Shown here: piece by piece, positions 1 to 4,955 of the stretch
Position numbering within the stretch: the stretch's first letter is position 1
How the letters are laid out: the number at the start of each line of letters is the position of its first letter
Source: Emcibacter sp.
Lineage (GTDB): Bacteria; Pseudomonadota; Alphaproteobacteria; Sphingomonadales; Emcibacteraceae
Assembly: GCA_027019205.1 (NCBI GenBank)
Contig: JALUWZ010000015.1
Location: 1-21,789, forward strand
Direction of reading: 5' to 3'
DNA length: 21,789 nt
The notes under the pieces: generated by a model
Seen by the model: only the letters and a program-made list of their open reading frames with translations
What the model was told of the DNA's origin: nothing
Databases searched by the model: none
Position numbers and translations under genes: made by a program

Positions 1-561
1 CATATGCGGCATTAATTTTGGCAGATCCTTGCTCCGTCCGACGCTTTCGACCGTACCTTCAAACAGATTCTGCTTACCTTCAGCATTTGGCCGGATTGCC
101 ATGGTTAACTTGCGGGTATAATTTACGTAGGACCGGACATCCCCGCCATAGGGAGAGCCAAAACCATAACCGTAGAATGGATCATAAAAGCCGCCAAAAT
201 AGCCATAACCACCATAGCCAAATCCGTAACCATAACCGTAACCGTAGCCAAAGGAATAGCTCCTGACCATCACCTTGCCATCATCGACGGAATAATCCAG
301 GGAAACAATCAGGTCGGCCTTGCCCTTGCCCGCCGGTTTGTATCCCTGTTGGGCAAGGTAATTACCAACAATATTGGCATATGACGCAAATTCCAGACTG
401 GTATTTTTAGCCGGGTCTGTCGGGACAATCGTCACCGTTTCACCATGGGGCTGCGGCATCTCATGGAAACGGACGACGTTCGATCTGAATGTATTACTAC
501 AGGCAGACAAAAGGCCGACGAATCCCACCACAATTATCAATCGCATGATCATCTTGTTCAT
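1..561 (-). CDS. DUF4136-type lipoprotein with Gly/Tyr-rich segment (3' end beyond window)
   Basis: I translated this by hand. The gene starts at an ATG at 561-559 and stays open to the window edge, giving 187 visible residues. Residues 1-20 form a lipoprotein signal peptide (MNKMIMRLIIVVGFVG then LLSAC), with the lipobox Cys at 21 and Ser at +2, so an outer-membrane lipoprotein is likely. The mature part has the layout of DUF4136 proteins: a beta segment with a small threonine-rich motif, then a helix with 'FASYANIVGNYLAQQGY' and a 'KADLIVSLDYSV' strand. Residues about 103-137 are dominated by Gly, Tyr and Phe, which DUF4136 proteins often carry as an insert. The function of the family is unknown to me. 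The start has a GAAGG/GAAAGAG-like ribosome site. The gene lies 55 bases after trpS and may have its own promoter. The family call rests on pattern memory only. Confidence 0.75.
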   Translation of the reverse strand, partial: MNKMIMRLIIVVGFVGLLSACSNTFRSNVVRFHEMPQPHGETVTIVPTDPAKNTSLEFASYANIVGNYLAQQGYKPAGKGKADLIVSLDYSVDDGKVMVRSYSFGYGYGYGYGFGYGGYGYFGGFYDPFYGYGFGSPYGGDVRSYVNYTRKLTMAIRPNAEGKQNLFEGTVESVGRSKDLPKLMPHM

Positions 562-597
562 CTCTTTCACCTTCGCTGTTATCCCTCTCCACAAAAG

Positions 598-615
598 ATA
601 CTATAAAGATAGTAT
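598..615. repeat. perfect AT-rich inverted repeat between trpS and the lipoprotein gene
   Basis: ATACTAT and ATAGTAT are perfect 7-base arms around a 4-base AAAG spacer. The element lies 36 bases upstream of the lipoprotein start and directly after the trpS stop. It has no GC pairs beyond one per arm and no following T-run, so it is a poor terminator. An operator or a promoter -10 region (TATAGT on the minus strand) is equally possible. Confidence 0.45.
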
Positions 616-616
616 G

Positions 617-1633
617 TTACCCCGACGATTGCAAGAACCCCACGATATTGTGAACATCCCTGAGAACAGGCTCCGAAAGGATACGTGCTTTTTCCGCGCC
701 CTGTTTAAGAACCTGGTCAATATATGTTTTTTCATCGCAGAGCCGTTTCATTTCGTCGGTGATCGGGCCTAGTACTGATACGCATAATTCTGCCATATCC
801 CTCTTAAAAACTGCAAAACCCTGCCCGCCATACTCCTGACAGACATCAGAGGCCCGCCGGTCACTGAGGGCGGCAAAGATATTGATCAGGTTTTTAGCCT
901 CCGGGCGGCCTTCAAGTTCCTCTACTGTCGCCCCGATTGGCGCGCTGTCGGTCCGGGCCTTCCTGATTTTCCGGGCGATGGCATCCCGATCATCAGTCAG
1001 GTTGATCCGGCTGTTTTCTGACGGGTCTGACTTGCTCATTTTTGCGTTACCGTCGCGCAGGGACATCACCCTTTTGGCTTCTCCCAATATCAGCGGCTCG
1101 ACAATCGGGAAAAAATCCACTCCGAAATCCTTGTTGAATTTCTGGGCAATATCACGGGTCAGCTCAAGATGCTGCTTCTGGTCCTCCCCCACCGGAACAT
1201 GGGTCGCCTTGTACAGCATGATATCCGCCGCCATCAGGTCGGGATAGACATATAGCCCGACACTGGCCCGTTCGCGGTTTTTTCCGGCCTTTTCCTTGAA
1301 TTGAGTCATGCGATTGAGCCATCCCATGCGCGCCACACAATTGAATATCCACGCAAGCTCCGCATGGCCTGATACCTGACTCTGGTTAAAGATAATACAT
1401 TCTTTGGGGTCAATGCCGCTGGCAATCATGCCCGCCGCCACTTCGCGTGTCGCCTCCCGAAGGGTCGCCGGGTCCTGCCAGACGGTAATGGCATGAAGGT
1501 CAACAACACAAAAAATACTTTCATATGTTTTCTGTAACGTCACCCAGTTGCGGATTGCCCCGAGATAATTTCCCAGTGTCAGATTTCCGGAAGGCTGGAC
1601 GCCTGAAAAGATGCGTTGCCTGAAGTCAGTCAT
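617..1633 (-). CDS. trpS: tryptophan--tRNA ligase
   Basis: Cytosolic class I aminoacyl-tRNA synthetase that charges tRNA-Trp with tryptophan using ATP. At 338 residues it has the usual bacterial TrpRS length. The N-terminal 'GVQPSGNLTLGNYLGA' (11-26) carries the HIGH-class signature in its TrpRS form. 'AKMSKSD' (197-203) is the KMSKS loop. In between, 'MTQFKEKAGKN' and 'YPDLMAADIMLY' are typical tryptophan-site and dimer-interface segments. The ATG at 1633 is preceded by AGGGA at a suitable distance. The gene lies about 100 bases downstream of the small-RNA terminator at 1731-1758, so it probably has its own promoter in 1634-1730. I could not pick a convincing -35/-10 pair there. The protein looks intact. 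Confidence 0.98.
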   Translation of the reverse strand: MTDFRQRIFSGVQPSGNLTLGNYLGAIRNWVTLQKTYESIFCVVDLHAITVWQDPATLREATREVAAGMIASGIDPKECIIFNQSQVSGHAELAWIFNCVARMGWLNRMTQFKEKAGKNRERASVGLYVYPDLMAADIMLYKATHVPVGEDQKQHLELTRDIAQKFNKDFGVDFFPIVEPLILGEAKRVMSLRDGNAKMSKSDPSENSRINLTDDRDAIARKIRKARTDSAPIGATVEELEGRPEAKNLINIFAALSDRRASDVCQEYGGQGFAVFKRDMAELCVSVLGPITDEMKRLCDEKTYIDQVLKQGAEKARILSEPVLRDVHNIVGFLQSSG

Positions 1634-1730
1634 ATTTTATTCCCTGGTCATATTTTGAGAGGATATTTTGGACATATCCCGATTATGTCTTTTACGGAAA
1701 ATGCTTTATGACCTCAACTGATATAAAACA

Positions 1731-1758
1731 AAAAAAAGGCCTCTCATAACGAGAGGCC
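1731..1758 (-). terminator. strong Rho-independent terminator of the small RNA (and possibly the upstream operon)
   Basis: On the minus strand GGCCTCTC (1758-1751) and GAGAGGCC (1745-1738) form a perfect 8-base-pair stem with a GTTAT loop, followed at once by seven T (1737-1731). There is no T-run on the other side, so it works only for minus-strand transcripts. It ends whatever reads through 1760-2116 and separates that from trpS. Confidence 0.92.
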
Positions 1759-1825
1759 CAAGTTTAGGGAGGAAACGCCCACGATGGGCTACAGAAATGC
1801 TCCTACACCAAGAACATCCCTGTTC
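1731..1825 (-). ncRNA. putative trans-acting small RNA with anti-Shine-Dalgarno loop
   Basis: No protein gene fits here, yet the minus strand carries an ordered set of RNA signals. These are a promoter-like TTG-N18-CTA element (1857-1834), hairpin 1 GCCCA-TCG-TGGGC (1789-1777), hairpin 2 with GTTT/AAAC arms (1776-1773 and 1765-1762) showing CCTCCCT in its loop (1772-1766), and then the terminator hairpin with seven T. The transcript would be about 95 nt; the 5' end is estimated from the promoter. Anti-SD CCUCCC motifs in hairpin loops are a known feature of alphaproteobacterial small RNAs such as the CcsR RNAs of Rhodobacter and the 'cuckoo' RNAs of rhizobia. This one looks like that class, but I cannot name a family. 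It could instead be a 3' UTR-derived RNA cut from the mce-DUF1467 transcript. Confidence 0.65.
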
Positions 1826-1833
1826 ACTATATT

Positions 1834-1857
1834 TAGGCCTATAAACTGTGAAATCAA
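1834..1857 (-). promoter_or_regulatory. candidate promoter of the small RNA (RpoH-like spacing)
   Basis: On the minus strand TTG (1857-1855, within CTTGAT) is followed 18 bases later by CTA (1836-1834, within CTAAAT). This matches the TTG-N17/18-CTA pattern I recall for RpoHI/RpoHII promoters of Rhodobacter. The match to a sigma-70 -10 box is poor. An 8-base palindrome TAGGCCTA (1841-1834) overlaps the -10 side and could be an operator. Start of transcription would be near 1825. Inference from sequence only. Confidence 0.35.
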
Positions 1858-1860
1858 GGG

Positions 1861-2102
1861 AAAAATTATCTTTATTTTATAAGGGGTTAGCTATAACATA
1901 AAAAGCACACTGTGTTATTTTTGCAACATGCTGAAAAATCAGAAAAACGGTATTATTTTCAATAAGATGCCCGCCTTAACACCAAAATAAAACATTTTTA
2001 CCACAAATCTCCTGAATTAAAAAAATATGCCGCCGAGCCGGGAAATAATCATTTTTAGCGCAATCTGAAAAAATTACCGGCGTGACTCAGGAAAATCCCC
2101 CG
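1861..2102. other. AT-rich intergenic DNA with no recognised gene
   Basis: This is the part of the DUF1467-to-trpS gap that the small RNA and its promoter do not use. It is very AT-rich. It contains a short perfect palindromic ACAC/GTGT element near 1907-1915, and a widely spaced GCCGG/CCGGC pair (2081-2077 and 2041-2037 on the minus strand) followed by seven T (2025-2019). I see no coding region, tRNA or clear terminator. Confidence 0.6.
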
Positions 2103-2134
2103 TCAGGAAATGGAAATCAGGAAATGGAAATCAG
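2103..2134. repeat. 14-base tandem duplication at the DUF1467 stop codon
   Basis: The unit TCAGGAAATGGAAA occurs at 2103-2116 and again at 2117-2130, followed by a partial third copy TCAG (2131-2134). The TGA stop of the DUF1467 gene (2119-2117) lies at the start of the second copy, so the first copy is untranslated and the protein end is unchanged by the duplication. Probably a slippage event. Confidence 0.9.
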
Positions 2135-2359
2135 ACCAAAAGTCATTACTGCCCAGAAGCCTGCCCAGACGATAATGGCAAGGCCGGTGGTGATCAACAG
2201 CTTCTTACCCATATTGGCCTTTATCGGCGCACCCGGCTCTATCCCCGCCGGATAGTCCTCATCGCTCTCATGATGGCCGGTTACCCCCCAGGGCAGGACC
2301 ATAAAGAAGACCAGCCACCAGCTGACAAAAAATACAACAAGATGATTTGCAAGACTCAT
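2117..2359 (-). CDS. small two-helix membrane protein, DUF1467 family
   Basis: An 80-residue inner-membrane protein of unknown function. Helix 1 spans about residues 5-27 (aromatic-rich, ending in 'VLPWGVTG'), and helix 2 about 53-77. Between them is a short polar loop with 'ESDEDYPAGIEPGAPIKANMGKK', a pattern I recognise from DUF1467 proteins of alphaproteobacteria, where the gene commonly follows the methylmalonyl-CoA epimerase gene. The start is 2 bases after the mce stop, and the GAAGAGG ribosome site lies inside the last mce codons, so translation is probably coupled. It is the last gene of the tightly packed run that begins with nuo. Confidence 0.85.
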   Translation of the reverse strand: MSLANHLVVFFVSWWLVFFMVLPWGVTGHHESDEDYPAGIEPGAPIKANMGKKLLITTGLAIIVWAGFWAVMTFGLISIS

Positions 2360-2361
2360 TT

Positions 2362-2766
2362 CTATACCTCTTCGAGTTCAATCAGCGTGCCACCAAAATC
2401 TTTTGGATGCAGGAAAAGAATCGGTTTGCCGTGGGCGCCGATCCTTGGCTCCCCTGACCCTAGAATACGCTTGCCATCCGCAAGCAGCTTGTCCCGGGCG
2501 GCATGAATATCCTCAACCTCATAGCAGATATGGTGAATGCCACCGGATTTATTCTTCTCCAGAAAGCCTGTTATCGGCGATCCTTCGCCCAGCGGGACCA
2601 GCAATTCAATTTTGCTGTTGGGCAGTTCAACAAATACCGTGGTCACCCCGTGCTCCGGCTGCGGGACCTCTTCAGACACTTTCGCCCCCAGCGTATCCCG
2701 GTAGAGCGCCATCGCCGCCGGAAGGTCATTCACCGCAATCGCCACATGGTTTAATTTTCCGATCAT
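2362..2766 (-). CDS. mce: methylmalonyl-CoA epimerase
   Basis: Cytosolic metalloenzyme that interconverts (S)- and (R)-methylmalonyl-CoA, between biotin-dependent propionyl-CoA carboxylase and B12-dependent methylmalonyl-CoA mutase. At 134 residues it has the normal length. Two glyoxalase/VOC-type beta-alpha-beta repeats are visible: 'LNHVAIAVNDL' (5-15) opens the first, 'GGIHHICYEVEDI' (75-87) the second, and 'GGTLIELEEV' (125-134) closes it. Likely metal ligands are H7, a His of the H78/H79 pair, and E130. The start has an AAGGA site 8 bases upstream. In related genomes this gene sits directly behind rnj. Here 2.1 kb with two foreign genes separate them. A generic VOC-family dioxygenase is less likely because the length, motifs and context all fit the epimerase. 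Confidence 0.93.
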   Translation of the reverse strand: MIGKLNHVAIAVNDLPAAMALYRDTLGAKVSEEVPQPEHGVTTVFVELPNSKIELLVPLGEGSPITGFLEKNKSGGIHHICYEVEDIHAARDKLLADGKRILGSGEPRIGAHGKPILFLHPKDFGGTLIELEEV

Positions 2767-2768
2767 TG

Positions 2769-2775
2769 TCTATTC
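2769..2775. repeat. left copy of a short direct repeat bordering the restriction-modification cassette
   Basis: TCTATTC here matches TCTATTC at 4949-4955. Extending by three bases gives TCTATTCCTT against TCTATTCTTT, nine of ten identical. The copies lie just upstream of the mce start and across the rnj stop codon, enclosing the two foreign genes. It may be a target duplication or recombination microhomology. Chance cannot be excluded for so short a match. Confidence 0.45.
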
Positions 2776-2791
2776 CTTATTAAAAAATACG

Positions 2792-3697
2792 TTATTGCAC
2801 ACCGAGAATATTTCTTATTACCTTGTCCAATGCTTCCCCTTGGGGAAGGTTTGGTCCAGAGATGAAACGACTGGAAAATTCTTCTAACTCAAACCTGAAC
2901 TGTCGTACTTCAACAAGCTGTCTTTGTTGTCCATGGGATACAGAATCGCCAAGCTTATATGTGTACACCGTAATGGTTTCAGAGGTCATCTTGCTTGCTA
3001 GCGGCATATCATTACCTATTACGTCTTCAAATTTTTGGTAAACTATGTCTGGAAGTATAAAATAAAGCCCTTTTTTAACAAAGTTTGAACGTGAATAAAC
3101 GATAGATTTTCTTATTAACTGAGGAATAAGCCGCTTATGAACATTCGCCCAGTTCAATCCATGTTGTGATGATGGCAGCATTGTCTTATCTGTTTGTGGA
3201 GATATATTTTTATAAGCGTGCCAAGCATCGCGATAATTACCGGTAATATCAATACTTTGAATTTCTATTCCTATATATTCTTTCAACTCGGCATCTAAAA
3301 TATGGGCCAAAACCCAATCCATAGATAACGATCGTCCAACTTGAACTTCTTTACCCGAATTTTTCCCGAGGGCAACAATGCACTCATCATAGAGCACCCT
3401 TTGTTCAATAAAATTATCATACATAAGAAAAGGGATAGCCGCACCAAAAGCATCTTGGCTCACTCTGGCAAGCAACTCATAATTATTGGCATATAACCTG
3501 TTAGGGCAGATGATAATATCCCCGTAGGGGGACGTTACACTACATGTTCCATAAGTAATAGTTTGATCATGATTGATTTTAGTACAAGGTTTGTTAATAA
3601 AGGGGCAGGCTCCCATATTCCACAGGGTTCTTGCATCTCTCGTCAAATCATCTGGGCTATAGCCAAATATTTCAACCAAATCTCTTTTCTTGTGCAT
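2792..3697 (-). CDS. NotI-family type II restriction endonuclease
   Basis: A 301-residue protein that I place with the NotI restriction endonuclease family. It has an N-terminal four-cysteine metal site with C31 ('GACPFINKPCTK'), C38, C52 ('YGTCSV') and C64 ('IICPNRL'). In NotI a comparable Cys4 site binds iron and helps DNA binding. The probable PD-(D/E)xK-type core has D127 followed by 'GIEIQSID', giving E145 and Q147, the E-x-Q form reported for NotI. It would cut foreign DNA at an unmethylated site, which I cannot infer; NotI itself reads GCGGCCGC. The ATG lies inside the methyltransferase gene (26-base overlap), so the pair is co-transcribed with methylase first. Base composition is clearly more AT-rich than the neighbours. 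No frameshift or missing key residue is visible. Confidence 0.8.
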   Translation of the reverse strand: MHKKRDLVEIFGYSPDDLTRDARTLWNMGACPFINKPCTKINHDQTITYGTCSVTSPYGDIIICPNRLYANNYELLARVSQDAFGAAIPFLMYDNFIEQRVLYDECIVALGKNSGKEVQVGRSLSMDWVLAHILDAELKEYIGIEIQSIDITGNYRDAWHAYKNISPQTDKTMLPSSQHGLNWANVHKRLIPQLIRKSIVYSRSNFVKKGLYFILPDIVYQKFEDVIGNDMPLASKMTSETITVYTYKLGDSVSHGQQRQLVEVRQFRFELEEFSSRFISGPNLPQGEALDKVIRNILGVQ

Positions 3698-4874
3698 TTA
3701 CACTCCCAATCATTTTTATTATTATCTCTCCTAATGCCTTTGCCATAAAAGGCGGAACTGCATTTCCAACCTGAGCGTATTGTTGAGTAAGATTACCGTA
3801 AAATATATAAGTATCCGGAAAAGACTGTAATCTGGCGGCCTCCCTGACTGATATAACTCTATCTTGCACAGGATGGAAAAAGCTGCCCCAATGAGGATCA
3901 CATTTAGTCAAAATTGTCGAGCATAATCCTTCTGGATGTAATCTACCATAGCGTCTCGTATGATCACTTCGCCTTGCTATTTTTAAACCATTTGGAAGCA
4001 ACTCAAATGGTATATCACGCCAACTACCCCCTTGCGGAATATATTTAAGACGTTCCAAATTAATTTTCCCCAGCTTGGAACAAATGTGATTACTAATATT
4101 CTTCGAATCTTTTCGCAATATCCTCTGATAATCACTTTGAGGCGATCTTATATAATTACATTTTTTTGCCTTATTTCCCGGGTCAATTTCAGGCAAATCT
4201 GATATTGCATCCCAAATACTGGTTTGAGGTAGGAGATTTTGGGCAAAAAGTGCGGGTATTTTATAGCAAAGTTCCTTTGCACCAGAAAAATTTGCCACGG
4301 CTGAGACATTATATTCAGGTTCTGGAAAAATAACCCGTTCACCTTTACCTTTAATAGCTAGAAATATTGTTCTAAATCTCATCTGCGGCACACCATAATG
4401 GCCAGCAAATAATATTCGATGAGCTACACTATAGCCCATTTCAGTAAGTTTTTTATAAATTTGTTCTACTACTGTACCCTTTCCCAGGGAAACAATGCCC
4501 GGTACATTCTCAATCAATATCGCTTTGGGCTGTAACGTTTCGGCTATTCTCAGAAAATCTCTAAACAGGTGATTACGCTCATCATCAAGCGTTCTAACGG
4601 GAGCATTAATGGAAAAACCCTGACAAGGCGGTCCCCCGCTAAGCAAATCCAGCTCTCCGACCTCCAAATCTAATGATTTTTTAAGATTACGCTCACAAAT
4701 CTCTCGTATATCATCGACGACCACTTCTGTATTTGGGTGATTTCTCTTATAAGTTTCGGCAAAAACAGGATTGATTTCATTGGCAAAAATAGGAGAAAAC
4801 CCCGCCATTGCCAAGCCACATGACAACCCCCCAGCCCCCGCAAATAAATCAAGTGATAACATTCCAATGCTCAT
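3672..4874 (-). CDS. DNA (cytosine-5-)methyltransferase
   Basis: A 400-residue type II modification enzyme that transfers methyl from S-adenosylmethionine to C5 of cytosine in the recognition site of the partner nuclease. All key motifs are visible in order: I 'DLFAGAGG' (9-16), IV 'GGPPCQGF' (80-87, catalytic C84), VI 'IENV' (121-124), VIII 'QMRFR' (164-168), a variable target-recognition region of about 180-320, IX 'REAARLQSFP' (344-353) and X 'QVGNAVPP' (368-375). The gene begins 75 bases after the rnj stop. The ATG at 4874 lacks a good ribosome site. A second ATG at 4862 (Met5) is an alternative start, and motif I lies behind both. Two sampled lines are about 32-43 percent GC by hand count against about 58 percent in one rnj line, which points to transfer. 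It overlaps the endonuclease gene and is probably its protective partner. Confidence 0.95.
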   Translation of the reverse strand: MSIGMLSLDLFAGAGGLSCGLAMAGFSPIFANEINPVFAETYKRNHPNTEVVVDDIREICERNLKKSLDLEVGELDLLSGGPPCQGFSINAPVRTLDDERNHLFRDFLRIAETLQPKAILIENVPGIVSLGKGTVVEQIYKKLTEMGYSVAHRILFAGHYGVPQMRFRTIFLAIKGKGERVIFPEPEYNVSAVANFSGAKELCYKIPALFAQNLLPQTSIWDAISDLPEIDPGNKAKKCNYIRSPQSDYQRILRKDSKNISNHICSKLGKINLERLKYIPQGGSWRDIPFELLPNGLKIARRSDHTRRYGRLHPEGLCSTILTKCDPHWGSFFHPVQDRVISVREAARLQSFPDTYIFYGNLTQQYAQVGNAVPPFMAKALGEIIIKMIGSVNAQEKRFG

Positions 4875-4885
4875 TATTTGAATAT

Positions 4886-4891
4886 ATTATA
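4886..4891 (-). promoter_or_regulatory. candidate -10 box for the restriction-modification cassette
   Basis: A perfect TATAAT on the minus strand lies 11 bases upstream of the first methyltransferase ATG, in a very AT-rich stretch. No good -35 box is found 16-18 bases upstream. If used, the message would start only a few bases before the ATG, so it would be nearly leaderless, in line with the missing ribosome site. Confidence 0.35.
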
Positions 4892-4948
4892 TATTATTCT
4901 ATTAATTGCATATCATTTTGATAACTGAATAAGACGCAATACTTTAAA

Positions 4949-4955
4949 TCTATTC
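4949..4955. repeat. right copy of the short direct repeat bordering the cassette
   Basis: TCTATTC here spans the rnj stop codon (TAG, 4952-4950) and equals the copy at 2769-2775 in front of mce. Joining the two copies would put the mce ATG three bases after the rnj stop, with GGGAAAGAA as ribosome site, which fits the tight spacing elsewhere in this operon. Confidence 0.45.

Noticed and set aside
196..252. Short GGTTAY repeats as a CRISPR-like or satellite array
   Set aside because: They are in frame within the lipoprotein gene and explained by its Gly/Tyr-rich segment; there are no spacers.
1784..1882. Plus-strand small reading frame of 32 codons with AGGGAGG 11 bases upstream of its ATG
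   Set aside because: The apparent ribosome site is the complement of the anti-SD loop of the minus-strand RNA, the stems explain the sequence better, and the peptide has no recognisable character or plus-strand promoter.
2019..2081. Possible terminator: GCCGG/CCGGC arms with a seven-T run on the minus strand
   Set aside because: The arms are only five bases, about 35 bases apart, and the T-run starts about 12 bases after the second arm; too weak to call.
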